Below are positions 16,301 to 23,773 of a DNA stretch of 64,000 bases, one piece after another. Origin of the DNA: JBBDWK01 sp040902885 (GTDB taxonomy: Bacteria; Acidobacteriota; Terriglobia; Bryobacterales; Bryobacteraceae); NCBI GenBank assembly GCA_040902885.1, contig JBBDWK010000037.1, forward strand, positions 62,001 to 126,000, read 5' to 3'. The notes under the pieces are model-generated. The model saw only the letters and a list, made by a program, of their open reading frames with translations, did not search any database and was not told the origin of the DNA. The position numbers were made by a program, and so were the translations under genes. Position 1 is the stretch's first letter. The number at the start of each line of letters is the position of its first letter.

Positions 16301-16776
16301 AGGGCGAGGAGTTGCCGCCGGAGATTCATTCGACGCTCAACCTGGGGCTGGATCTGCGCATACCGCCGGGCTACATCGGCGATGAAAACCAGCGTCTGCG
16401 GGCATACCGCCGGATCGCGGGCGCGGGCAGCCCGAGCGATCGGGAGAAGATCGAGCAGGAACTGGCGGACCGCTACGGGCCGATGNNNNNNNNNNCGATG
16501 CCCGAGGCGGTCCGCAACCTGCTGGATTACTCGCTGTTGAAGACGGCGGCGGAGACCATCGGCGTGGAGACCGTGGACCGGCGGCACAATATCGTGAACC
16601 TGAAGTTCCACGAGCAGAGCCGCGTGGAACCCGCGCGGCTCCTCGATCTGGTGCGGCAAACCACAGGCGCGCAGTTCACTCCGGCCGGGGTTCTGCGGCT
16701 TCCCATACCCGGTTTGCCCACCGCTTCCGGCGTGCTGGCGTTTCTCTGGGAACGTCTGCGTACTCTGTCGCCCTAG
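13342..16776 (+). CDS. mfd: Transcription-repair coupling factor Mfd (contains scaffold gap)
   Basis: About 1,140 aa. It displaces RNA polymerase stalled at lesions and recruits UvrA. Order: UvrB-homology region (about 1-350), RNAP-interaction domain near 480-560 with DLKPGDFVVHAEHGVGKF, then translocase lobes with Walker A GDVGFGKTE near 629, DEEQRFG near 728, SATPIPRTLH, and GRVGRSNRRAYAYLL, and the C-terminal UvrA-mimic TRCF domain. Ten Ns at 16486-16495 interrupt RYGPM...PEAVRNLL; the flanks repeat CGATG and the family would read straight through. Start ATG 13342 was chosen over the TTG at 13309 because MIHPAVHD fits the domain start. Overlaps hldE by 23 nt. Confidence 0.93.
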   Translation: MIHPAVHDLFLGLARHPALQELADKLREKNAAPLSVSGLTTTAKALCAVLLRHLIERPVIVVTDGSKEAEALNESIETFHDLIAGGLHHHAPLLMPALDVLPGQGLSLHAEIAEQRAIGLWRMASGRISIAVTPIGSALLRTEPGEFYRQLALHLKVGDDVPLEELMSHLERMGYEKRDPVEMEGEYSLRGGILDVFPPEAPKPVRIELFGDTIESMRRFEVESQRSILKIPSCTLLPLTEYPKPNAPLAGGWEFLTALERPRRASLFSLLEKPVILWDEPEQIRGAAERLWKRLEAPEKELEAGPELNFYRWEELAEELWDVQQVETRELDLSVADSMEGSLHFSSRPSMAFHGNMKVAIAETRTLIEAGARVVFFAATAGEVERLADVFKEYGVGYQLGIDTSQTTPEYLANRAYTAGSASGAFLVKGNVRRGTFLSDAQVAIFGSEDLFDVSEIVARPAAKSHLASFSADLLDLKPGDFVVHAEHGVGKFLGLREMSQGEAKGDYMLIEYHGGSKLYVPLARADLVQRFRGAGDNAPALDKMGGATWTRTKTRVKARMRDMAEELLKLYAQRKLAEGFSFSRDSNWQREFEDAFEFEETRDQLTAIQEIKRDMESPQPMDRLLCGDVGFGKTEVIMRAAFKALGDGKQVAVLAPTTVLSFQHFETFKRRFQPFPVRIEMLNRFRNTKELKAAVDDLAEGKVDIAIGTHRLLSEDVRFKDLGLVIVDEEQRFGVKHKEKLKQLEKKVDVIAMSATPIPRTLHMSLLGLRDMSVIETAPKDRLAIQTTVAPFLPKLIQSALELELGRGGQVYFVHNRIDSIWQRAALLQELVPEARIAVGHGQMGEAALEKTMLSFMRHEHDILVCTTIVENGLDIPLANTIVIDHAEKYGLSELYQLRGRVGRSNRRAYAYLLVPPDSELSDLARKRLAALKEFSDLGAGFKIAALDLELRGAGNLLGGEQHGHINAVGFDMYVRMLDETVREMKGEELPPEIHSTLNLGLDLRIPPGYIGDENQRLRAYRRIAGAGSPSDREKIEQELADRYGPMXXXXMPEAVRNLLDYSLLKTAAETIGVETVDRRHNIVNLKFHEQSRVEPARLLDLVRQTTGAQFTPAGVLRLPIPGLPTASGVLAFLWERLRTLSP
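16486..16495. other. Assembly gap (10 N) inside mfd
   Basis: Ten Ns flanked on both sides by CGATG. The repeated flank suggests two contig ends that overlap by at least 5 bp were joined with a fixed-length gap; probably no genuine bases are missing. Confidence 0.9.
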
Positions 16777-16812
16777 ATTTTCCGGCGCTGGAAGTTGGAT
16801 AATAAGCACAAT

Positions 16813-17982
16813 ATGTTATGGAAGTGCGTCTCTGTATCGATTTGTCTGCTTGTTCCGGCGCTCGGACTCGCGGAAGTGCGCGTGGTGGAAGAAATCGTCG
16901 CCAAGGTCAACGGGGATATCATCACCCGGGGCGAGATTGAGCGACAGCGGCAGACGCTCGCGGCGGAACTCAAGCAGCAGGGCGTCGACGCCTCCAAGCT
17001 GCAGGAGATGCTGAAAGGCCGCGAGAAGGATGCGCTGCGCGACCAGATCGACCAGCTCCTGCTGGTGCAGAAGGGCAAGGAGCTGAGCATCAACGTCGAT
17101 CCAGAGATCACGCGGCGGATCGCGGAGATCCAGGCCAACAGCAAGATCACGGACCCCGACAAGTTCCAGTTGTGGGTGCGCGAGCAGGCCGGGGTGCCGT
17201 TTGAAGACTTCAAGTCCCAGATGAAAAACCAGTTGCTCACGCAGCGCGTGGTCGGGCAGGAAGTCGGGTCGAAGATTAACATTCCCGAAGCCGAGCTGCT
17301 CAAGTACTACGAAGAGCACAAGAAGGACTTCTTGCGCGAGGAGCAGGTTTTCCTGCGCGAGATTCTGATCTCCACCGAAGGCAAAACGCCCGAGGAGGCT
17401 GCGGCCGCCGAAAAGAAGGCCAAGGACATCCTGGCCCGGGCGCGCAAGGGCGAAAAGTTTCACGAACTCGCCCGCGACAACTCGGATTCCGCCACCGCGC
17501 GCAATTTTGGCGATCTGGGGGCGTGGAAGCGCGGCGAGTTGAAGAAGGAGATCGAAGACATCGTTTTCCAGAACGGCCGCAACTACATTTCCGACCTCAT
17601 TTCCATGCCAAACGGGTTTCTCATCCTGAAGATTGAGGAGCGGCACGAGGCAGGGCAGGCCGAATTCGAGGAGGTACGCAACGAGGTGATGGAACGCCTC
17701 TATATGCCGCGCATGCAGCCCAAAGTGCGGGAGTACCTCACCAAGCTGCGCGAAGACGCGTTTCTGGAAATCCGCGAGGGCTATATTGACAGCGGCGCGG
17801 CGCCGGGCAAGGACACCTCGTGGAAAGATCCGCTCGAGTTGCGGCCGGAGACAACCACCAAGGAGGAAGTCGCCGCGCGCAAGAAGAGGCGCTTTCTGAA
17901 GATCTTTCCGTTGCCGGGCGGCGGCGGGGACAAGAAGTCCGAGTCCGATATGGAAACGAAGATGCCGCCGGCGCCGAAATGA
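16813..17982 (+). CDS. SurA-like periplasmic peptidyl-prolyl isomerase
   Basis: A 389-aa secreted foldase. Residues 1-20 form a signal peptide ending near GLAEV. The N-terminal SurA-type segment begins VEEIVAKVNGDIITRGEIE. A single parvulin (PPIC) domain spans about 175-275, opening EQVFLREILIS and carrying the conserved FGDLGAWKRGEL block. The C-terminal 60 residues are charged. Known role of the family: chaperoning and prolyl isomerisation of outer-membrane proteins. ATG 16813 was chosen over a TTG at 16795 because it directly precedes a good signal peptide; GATAAT lies 9 nt upstream. The stop overlaps the yhaM-type gene as ATGA. SurA in proteobacteria usually has two parvulin domains; only one is seen. 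Confidence 0.82.
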   Translation: MLWKCVSVSICLLVPALGLAEVRVVEEIVAKVNGDIITRGEIERQRQTLAAELKQQGVDASKLQEMLKGREKDALRDQIDQLLLVQKGKELSINVDPEITRRIAEIQANSKITDPDKFQLWVREQAGVPFEDFKSQMKNQLLTQRVVGQEVGSKINIPEAELLKYYEEHKKDFLREEQVFLREILISTEGKTPEEAAAAEKKAKDILARARKGEKFHELARDNSDSATARNFGDLGAWKRGELKKEIEDIVFQNGRNYISDLISMPNGFLILKIEERHEAGQAEFEEVRNEVMERLYMPRMQPKVREYLTKLREDAFLEIREGYIDSGAAPGKDTSWKDPLELRPETTTKEEVAARKKRRFLKIFPLPGGGGDKKSESDMETKMPPAPK

Positions 17983-19085
17983 AATCTCCTTCCGTAAAGG
18001 AACTCAAGCCGGACAGTATCGTCACAACTACGTTCCTGGTGCAGACCAAGGAAGTGCGCCAGAAACGCACCGGCGAAAGTTATCTTTCGCTTCTGCTGGC
18101 CGACCGCACCGGCGAGATCGACGCCAAGATGTGGGACAACGTGGCGGAAGTGCTGGACGCTTTTGAGAAGGACGACTTCGTAAAAGTCAAAGGTCTGGTC
18201 CAGGTCTACCACAACCGCCCGCAATTGACCGTGCACAAGCTCCGCCGCGTGGACGATTCGGAGATCGAGTTTGCCGACTATTTCCCCGCCTCCGAACGCA
18301 ATCCGGACGAGATGTTCGCCGAGCTGCGCGAGCTGGTGGCGGGGTTCGCGAATCCGCATCTGAAGGCGCTGCTCGAACTGATCCTGGCGGAAGAAGAGAT
18401 CGCACGGCGTCTGCGGAAAGCGCCCGCGGCCAAGCAGATTCACCATGCGTTTCTGGGCGGACTCCTGGAGCACGTGCTTTCGCTGGCCCGGCTGGCGCGG
18501 TTCACGGCGGCGCATTACACGAATATCGATCTGGATCTCCTGCTGACCGGCGTTGTGCTGCACGACCTGGGCAAGATTCACGAACTGAGCTACGACCGCG
18601 GCTTCGGCTACTCAAACGAAGGTCAACTGATAGGGCACATGCACATCGGGCTGCGGATTGTGGACGACAAGATCCGCGCGCTTCCCGAATTTCCGCCGCG
18701 GCTGCGACTGCTGATCGAGCACATGGTGCTGAGTCATCACGGCCACCTGGAGTTTGGCTCACCCAAACTGCCGCAGTTTCCCGAAGCGCTCCTGCTGCAC
18801 TATCTGGACGACATGGACTCGAAGATGGAGGCCATGCGCGCCCTGGTGGAGCGCGATCGGGGGACGGGCGGGATGTTCACCGGCTACAGCACGGCGCTCG
18901 AGCGTGTTGTGCTGAAGAAGGATGCGTTCCTGACGGAGGAAGAAGAGGTTGCTCCGCAAGAGGCGGTGCCTGCCGCGGCGCCGGCAAGCCCCGCCATGGC
19001 GGCGCGAGCGCCCCGCAACGTCACCACGGCCTTCGGAGAGAAGTTTGCCGAAGCGCTGAAGCGGCCCGAGGGCGACGGGAACTAA
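17979..19085 (+). CDS. YhaM-type 3'-5' exoribonuclease (OB fold + HD domain)
   Basis: A 368-aa cytoplasmic protein. Residues about 10-110 are an OB-fold nucleic-acid-binding domain (TTTFLVQTKEVRQKRTGESYLSL onward), and about 145-300 an HD phosphohydrolase domain with HHAFLGGLLEHV, the metal pair LHDLGK near 190, and MVLSHHG. This architecture is that of YhaM/CBF1 3'-to-5' exonucleases. The Ala/Pro-rich C-tail (last 50 residues) is variable. ATGA overlap with the SurA-like gene and TAATG overlap with blaI place it in the same operon. Confidence 0.85.
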   Translation: MKSPSVKELKPDSIVTTTFLVQTKEVRQKRTGESYLSLLLADRTGEIDAKMWDNVAEVLDAFEKDDFVKVKGLVQVYHNRPQLTVHKLRRVDDSEIEFADYFPASERNPDEMFAELRELVAGFANPHLKALLELILAEEEIARRLRKAPAAKQIHHAFLGGLLEHVLSLARLARFTAAHYTNIDLDLLLTGVVLHDLGKIHELSYDRGFGYSNEGQLIGHMHIGLRIVDDKIRALPEFPPRLRLLIEHMVLSHHGHLEFGSPKLPQFPEALLLHYLDDMDSKMEAMRALVERDRGTGGMFTGYSTALERVVLKKDAFLTEEEEVAPQEAVPAAAPASPAMAARAPRNVTTAFGEKFAEALKRPEGDGN

Positions 19086-19465
19086 TGCGCCGTCCGGGTT
19101 CGCCGCGCGACGTGCCTCCTCCGCTGGAAATGCTTTGCCTCAAGGCGCTATGGCGATTGGAGGCGGGTAACGTGAAGGACGTCCAGCGGCTGGTGGCGGA
19201 AACACGGCCGCTGGCATACACGACGGTGATGACGGTTCTGGAGCGGCTGTCGCGCAAGGCCATTGTAGGACGCCGCAAGGTGAGCCGCTCCTTCGAGTAT
19301 TACCCGGAAATAGGACGCGATTCCATGCGCCGGCTCGCTCTGAAAGAGTTTGTGGACTGCTATTTCGACGGTTCGGAAGCCGAGCTGGCGCAGTTTCTCG
19401 GCGCGCCGGCCCAGCGGCTAAGACCATCCGTTTATGAAGAGCGGTTGGATGCCGCGCTGCTGTGA
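19085..19465 (+). CDS. BlaI/MecI/CopY-family transcriptional repressor
   Basis: A 126-aa winged-helix repressor. LEMLCLKALWRLEAGNVKDVQRLV and YTTVMTVLERLSRKAIVGRRKVSRSFEY (about residues 15-75) are the helix-turn-helix and wing of the BlaI family, which binds as a dimer and is inactivated by proteolysis, usually by a BlaR1-type M56 peptidase. No such peptidase gene is adjacent, so the inducer and target are unknown. Its ATG shares bases with the upstream TAA (TAATG). The C-terminus is followed by a long inverted repeat at 19470-19533. Confidence 0.85.
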   Translation: MRRPGSPRDVPPPLEMLCLKALWRLEAGNVKDVQRLVAETRPLAYTTVMTVLERLSRKAIVGRRKVSRSFEYYPEIGRDSMRRLALKEFVDCYFDGSEAELAQFLGAPAQRLRPSVYEERLDAALL

Positions 19466-19469
19466 TCAA

Positions 19470-19533
19470 CAACCGCTCCCTCACGGTCGCGGCTCCGTAA
19501 GCCTTCTGAGCCGCGACCATCAGGGAGCGGTTG
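19470..19533. repeat. Inverted repeat, copy A of a dispersed palindromic family
   Basis: Arms of 26 nt at 19470-19495 and 19508-19533, three mismatches, 12-nt loop, core CCGCTCCCTCACGGTCGCGG. It fills the gap between the convergent blaI-type and tsaB genes. It may act as a bidirectional terminator or REP-like element. Related arms occur at 23070, 50963 and 54319. Confidence 0.75.
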
Positions 19534-19551
19534 CCGAAACATCAAATCATC

Positions 19552-19621
19552 TTGGTTCTTTCCACATCAGCTCGGCGTCGGACCGGTTGGTTCTTTCCAC
19601 ATCAGCTCGGCGTCGGACCGG
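19552..19621. repeat. Perfect 35-bp tandem duplication at the 3' end of tsaB
   Basis: 19552-19586 and 19587-19621 are identical. Because 35 is not a multiple of 3, the second copy is read out of phase and supplies the last residues and the stop codon of the tsaB frame. Without it the protein would end in MWKEPR instead of MWKEPTGPTPS. Confidence 0.9.
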
Positions 19622-20238
19622 CGCACGTAGTCAGCGTCCACAAAGGCGGGGTCGATTGCGGCGCCGGCGCGGAAACGCTGAAGGCCGATGCGGGCAATGG
19701 CGCCGGCGAGCGCGCGAGGAACCTGGGTCGCGGGAACGTTCAATGACCGCAGCGGCGCAATGTCCGGGGAGAGAAACTCGATGTCTCCCTCAGGCAGCGA
19801 CGCGATCCATTCATCGAGCTTTGCCGTGACCGGCGCCTGCACGGGCCGCAACCGTTCGTCATAGAGCGCCGCGTACACTTCGCCCCGGCGGGCATCCAGC
19901 ACTGCCGCGCGCAACGGGCGGCTGCCGTATGAGGCTACCACCTCCAGGTTTGGAACCGCGACTACCGGCCTTCCCAGCGCTTCAGCAAGGCCTTTCACGC
20001 ACGCGAGACCGATTCGCACGCCCGTGAACGAGCCCGGCCCCGAAGCGGAAGCGAAGCAGTGGATGTGTTCGATGGCGACGCTGTGGCGTTCGAGAAGCGC
20101 TCCGATCCGCAGATGCAGAATGCGGCTGAACCCTTCCGGCGAGTGCAGCGCAACCTCTTCCGTCAGATGCTCCGGCCCGAGCAGGGCGATGCTCCCGAAC
20201 TCATGTGTGGTGTCGACGGCGAGGATGAGTTCGCTCAC
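19567..20238 (-). CDS. tsaB: tRNA threonylcarbamoyladenosine biosynthesis protein TsaB
   Basis: A 223-aa ASKHA-fold protein that, with TsaD and TsaE, makes t6A37 in ANN-decoding tRNAs. The N-terminus ILAVDTTHEFGSIAL and the segment ASGPGSFTGVRIGLACVKGLAEAL (about residues 60-84) are TsaB hallmarks. Start is GTG 20238, sharing GTGA with the stop of the upstream glycosidase-like gene. The extreme C-terminus is altered by the 35-bp tandem duplication at 19552-19621, which frameshifts the final few residues; this probably does not affect function because the fold ends before it. Confidence 0.9.
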   Translation of the reverse strand: MSELILAVDTTHEFGSIALLGPEHLTEEVALHSPEGFSRILHLRIGALLERHSVAIEHIHCFASASGPGSFTGVRIGLACVKGLAEALGRPVVAVPNLEVVASYGSRPLRAAVLDARRGEVYAALYDERLRPVQAPVTAKLDEWIASLPEGDIEFLSPDIAPLRSLNVPATQVPRALAGAIARIGLQRFRAGAAIDPAFVDADYVRRSDAELMWKEPTGPTPS

Positions 20239-22028
20239 TTGGTCAGTTGGTAGGTGCGGTCGAGAGAGTAGATTTTGCCGTTCGCGTTCATGCCCGCCAG
20301 GCGCACATGCAGCACGGCGGGAAAATGTTTGGCGATGCCCGGAGGCACGTGGAAGGAGCCGTTCGCGCCGGTTCCGAGTACGCGGTAGCCCCGGCCATCG
20401 GCGGCGACCTCGCCGGTCCACAACCACATCATCGAGCGCGTGGCGCGCGTCTCCCGCGTCACCTTTACGGCGAACGGCGAAGCCGCGGCGAGCGAAATCC
20501 GGTCCGTGGCGGGTTGCGCAAGCTCGAACGGAATCTTCGAGGGAACGCGCTCCACCTCCTGCATCAGAATGCGCCGCGCCTCGAATTTGTACGACTTCAG
20601 CATGCCTTCCTTCTTGCCCTCGCGCGACAGGTGCAGCACCCAGTCGCGTTCGTTGTCCGGGGTCTGGCCGGAAAACTTCTCGCCCTTGAACTCCTTCTGC
20701 TTGATGCTCTCTCCGGTGGAGGGATTGAACCAGGCGACGTCGTAGCCATGCTTCGCCACCAGGGCTTCCACCGTTCCCGGCTTCTCGGCGTAGATGATGT
20801 ACTCGATGGTCTCGAGCGCCACGGCCCGGCCGTTGTCGACGTCGAAGTAAGGCTCCAGGTCCCAGTGGCGGGTACGCGTGAAGAAGTCGTACCAGACGGT
20901 CATCTGGCGCGCCTTCACGGAATCCGGATCGGGGCCGCGCAGGGTGACGTATTGTCCGTTCATCGCGGCGTTCCACAGTCTGCGGCGAAATTCGCCGGCG
21001 CTCGCATCACTGGCAAGGCCGATATTGACGAAGGGAACCGGATAGAGCTGGTGCTCGATGGATCCCAGGCCGTCGTCGGGCGAGTTCACTATGACGTGGT
21101 CCATCCATCCGTCGTTCAGCAGAGAGGCGGAGGTAGCCACCGTTCCTGTGGAGCGGGGATGTTGATAGGGGTCGAGCTTCTTGATCAGCGTGCCGATCTC
21201 TTTGAGCAGCTCACGCCCGTTCTCGTACTCTTCGAAATTCTCCACGCCCTGCCAGGTGATGTTGAAGGCTGCGTAGCGCGAGATCAGATAGCGGACGTAG
21301 CGCTCGCGCTGCCGCCATGTGGGAAAGAGCTTCGCGAGTTGGTTGTCGCCCGCCCCGAGGACCAGATCGGCGACGATCCCCTTGGCGTTCATGTAGCGGA
21401 TGCGCTGGTCGAGACGCTGGAAGTGCGCGGGATCGATTCGGTCCGGCCCAGTCACGGCGGCCGGAGAATCCTCGGGCCTGCCCAGCACCAGGCCGCGCAC
21501 GTGATTGAACTTCTGTTCCGCGCGCGCGTCGATGATCCGCTCGAATTGCGCCTGGTCCACGAAGGCGAAGCGGTCGAAGGTGTCACCCATCCAGAGGTGC
21601 GGGATGAAGTTTTCGGTGTAGCTGAAGTGATGCACGTTGGCGGGGCGGATGAAACCGGGAACGCCGGCGGCGGTGGCGGTGATATTGCTCATGTGGCCCT
21701 GCAAGCGCTCCAGGTTGCCGGACAGGCGGAAATCCCACTGGCCGGCTTCCGTGGGGGCGAAGCGGATCACCATGCGGCGGCCGCCGTCCCAATAGGCGTA
21801 GGCGAGAAACGTCCGGTGCCGCGGAGAACGGATCTCGGCGCGAATCTCGACCGTGGCGTAGGGGTTCGGGTGCCGCGCGGCTTCGGCTTCCGTCAGTTCA
21901 AACTCCACTTCGCAAGGCGAGTAGACCGGAACCGCTTCGCACACCTTCTGCGCGGAAAGCGGCAACCCGGCGAAAAGAAAGCCGAGAAGCGCGATACACG
22001 AGAGCGGGGTAGGTCTGCTAAACTCCAT
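20235..22028 (-). CDS. Secreted GH140-type glycosidase (DUF5060 + DUF4038)
   Basis: A 597-aa exported protein. Signal peptide about 1-26 ending ...PLSAQ. A beta-rich DUF5060-like domain (about 30-115, including AYAYWDGGRRMVIRFAPTEAG) precedes a TIM-barrel (about 130-450) that starts HHFSYTENFIPHLWMGDTFD, a pattern of the DUF4038/apiosidase-like GH140 group. The C-terminal part is a beta-sandwich. Likely acts on plant cell-wall side chains in the periplasm or outside; the exact substrate is unknown. TACACT lies 6 nt before the ATG. Its TGA overlaps the tsaB GTG, an odd functional pairing. Confidence 0.72.
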   Translation of the reverse strand: MEFSRPTPLSCIALLGFLFAGLPLSAQKVCEAVPVYSPCEVEFELTEAEAARHPNPYATVEIRAEIRSPRHRTFLAYAYWDGGRRMVIRFAPTEAGQWDFRLSGNLERLQGHMSNITATAAGVPGFIRPANVHHFSYTENFIPHLWMGDTFDRFAFVDQAQFERIIDARAEQKFNHVRGLVLGRPEDSPAAVTGPDRIDPAHFQRLDQRIRYMNAKGIVADLVLGAGDNQLAKLFPTWRQRERYVRYLISRYAAFNITWQGVENFEEYENGRELLKEIGTLIKKLDPYQHPRSTGTVATSASLLNDGWMDHVIVNSPDDGLGSIEHQLYPVPFVNIGLASDASAGEFRRRLWNAAMNGQYVTLRGPDPDSVKARQMTVWYDFFTRTRHWDLEPYFDVDNGRAVALETIEYIIYAEKPGTVEALVAKHGYDVAWFNPSTGESIKQKEFKGEKFSGQTPDNERDWVLHLSREGKKEGMLKSYKFEARRILMQEVERVPSKIPFELAQPATDRISLAAASPFAVKVTRETRATRSMMWLWTGEVAADGRGYRVLGTGANGSFHVPPGIAKHFPAVLHVRLAGMNANGKIYSLDRTYQLTK

Positions 22029-22034
22029 ACAGAT

Positions 22035-22040
22035 AGTGTA
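22035..22040 (-). promoter_or_regulatory. Putative -10 element TACACT, leaderless-type
   Basis: TACACT on the minus strand ends 6 nt before the ATG at 22028; no Shine-Dalgarno is present. No clear -35. Confidence 0.38.
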
Positions 22041-22087
22041 AACTCACCCGTTCCGGCTGCTCCATCGGCGTGTCCGGAAAAGCCCTC

Positions 22088-23044
22088 ATGAAGATCGGCG
22101 TAATTCTATTCCAACTTGGCGGTCCGGATTCCCTGGAAGCGATCGAACCCTTCCTGTACAACCTCTTCCGCGACCCCGACATCATTGACTTCCCGTTCGC
22201 CAGGATTGCCCGCCAGCCGCTTGCGCGTCTGATTGCCAGCCGGCGGGCAAAGCACGTGGCGCATCACTATGCGGAGATCGGCGGCAAATCTCCCATTCTG
22301 GAATACACGCGGAAACAGGCCGTGGCGCTCGAAGCCGAATTGCGGCGCGACCTTGACGCGCGCGTGACCATCGCCATGCGCTACTGGCACCCGATGACGG
22401 AGGCGGCGATTGAGGAGATGCGGGCGCACTCCCCGGACAAGATTGTGCTGCTGCCGCTCTACCCGCAGTACTCTAAGACCACCACGGGCAGCAGTCTCAA
22501 CGAATGGAAGCGGCAGTTCCGGCCCAATCATTGGAAACCGAATATTGAGGTCGTTGAGGATTTCTACTCCGACCCCCTGTACCTTGATTCTGTTGTGGCG
22601 GCTGTGGACGAATGCCTCGCCGGTTTCGAAGACCCCGCAAATGTGGACGTGATTTTCAGCGCGCACAGTCTGCCCGTAGCGGTGATCGAAGCGGGCGACC
22701 CGTACCAGCGGCAAATCGAGGAGACGGTGGACTTAGTGTGGCGGCGCGGCGGCTGGAAGGCCCGGCGGCACGTTTGCTATCAGAGCAAGGTCGGCGCGTC
22801 GAAATGGCTGCAACCTTCCATGCACCAGACCGTGAAAAGGCTGGGCGAAGCGGGGTCGAAGCATGTGCTGGTTGTCCCGATTTCGTTCGTATCGGATCAC
22901 GTGGAGACGCTGCACGAGATTGACATCGAGCACCGCGAGCAGGCGCTTGGCCTGGGAATTGCCGATTACCGTATGATGCCCGGCCTTAACGATTCGCCGC
23001 GTTTCATCCACGCGCTGGGCGAACTGGTGCGCAGCCGCATCTGA
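22088..23044 (+). CDS. hemH: Ferrochelatase
   Basis: A 318-aa enzyme inserting Fe2+ into porphyrin in heme synthesis. MKIGVILFQLGGPDSLEAIEPFLYNLF is the conserved N-terminus, LPLYPQYSKTTTGSS matches the family, VIFSAHSLP (about residue 193 on) contains the metal-binding His, and VVPISFVSDHVETLHEIDIE carries the second conserved acidic site. ATG 22088 was preferred to a GTG at 22070 because homology begins at once. No other heme genes are adjacent. The 3' end converges on lutC across palindrome copy B. Confidence 0.93.
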   Translation: MKIGVILFQLGGPDSLEAIEPFLYNLFRDPDIIDFPFARIARQPLARLIASRRAKHVAHHYAEIGGKSPILEYTRKQAVALEAELRRDLDARVTIAMRYWHPMTEAAIEEMRAHSPDKIVLLPLYPQYSKTTTGSSLNEWKRQFRPNHWKPNIEVVEDFYSDPLYLDSVVAAVDECLAGFEDPANVDVIFSAHSLPVAVIEAGDPYQRQIEETVDLVWRRGGWKARRHVCYQSKVGASKWLQPSMHQTVKRLGEAGSKHVLVVPISFVSDHVETLHEIDIEHREQALGLGIADYRMMPGLNDSPRFIHALGELVRSRI

Positions 23045-23069
23045 GCCCCTGCTGGATTTAATTCCAAGT

Positions 23070-23134
23070 CCGCTTGCTCACGCGCGCGGTTCAGTGCTGG
23101 CCCTGTGCACCGAACCGCGACCGTGAGGGAGCGG
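23070..23134. repeat. Inverted repeat, copy B of the dispersed palindromic family
   Basis: Arms 23070-23095 and 23109-23134 (26 nt each, several mismatches), 13-nt loop. The right arm reversed is the CCGCTCCCTCACGGTCGCGG type and the left arm the CCGCTTGCTCACGCGCGCGG type. Lies between convergent hemH and lutC. Confidence 0.72.
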
Positions 23135-23140
23135 CCGCGC

Positions 23141-23773
23141 TTAGACCACGACGACGTGAATCTCGCCCGGCCCATGGACGCCGCGCACCAGAATCTGTTC
23201 GATGTCCGCGGTGCGGCTGGGACCGGTGATCAATACCATGGAACTCCGCTCCTCGACCGGAAGAGGAACGAGGGTCAGCAGCTCGTCCAGATTGGTGAGC
23301 AGCCTCTCGCGCGGCAGGATGGCGATATGCACTGGCGGAAGAAGTGAGATCAGGCGCGCTTCGCTTCCGCTCGCCATCATCGCCAGAGTGCCGGTATCGG
23401 CCAGGGCGTAGTCCGCGCTGGTGATGCCGAAGCCCGCCACGGCGCACAACCCACGAAGCTCCTCCCGATCGCGAATTCCCGAGCAGACGCCTGGAATGGC
23501 CGTGATGCCGCATTCGCGGAGAAACGGCGCGTTGGACGCGATCGCCGGGCGGCCGCCGGTGAGACAAGCAACGTACTCGGCCGCCGCCTCCAGAGATGCG
23601 GCCCGGCAGGTCTTGCCCGCCAGGGCTTCCAGACTCGCGCAGAAGCGGTCGATACGCTCCTCCATGCTTGCTTCGAGAACGCGGAGACGGACCTCGGGAG
23701 GAGCCGGGGGCGGATCGCCGGCGCTGCGGCCCAAGGCCGTGCGGATTTTGTGAAGGATGTGGTCGCGCGACAT
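23141..23773 (-). CDS. lutC: LutC/LldG-family LUD-domain protein
   Basis: A 210-aa soluble protein of the LUD domain family, third component of the LutABC L-lactate oxidation complex. The C-terminal half has the conserved stretch SADYALADTGTLAMM (about 135) and MVLITGPSRTADIEQILVRGVHGP near the end, both diagnostic for LutC. Start ATG 23773 overlaps the LutB stop as ATGA. The N-terminal 60 residues are helical and variable. No LutR or LutP homologue is adjacent. Confidence 0.88.
   Translation of the reverse strand: MSRDHILHKIRTALGRSAGDPPPAPPEVRLRVLEASMEERIDRFCASLEALAGKTCRAASLEAAAEYVACLTGGRPAIASNAPFLRECGITAIPGVCSGIRDREELRGLCAVAGFGITSADYALADTGTLAMMASGSEARLISLLPPVHIAILPRERLLTNLDELLTLVPLPVEERSSMVLITGPSRTADIEQILVRGVHGPGEIHVVVV

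Noticed and set aside
19466..19566. Insertion sequence between blaI and tsaB
   Set aside because: No transposase frame and no target-site duplication; only an inverted repeat shared with two other gaps.
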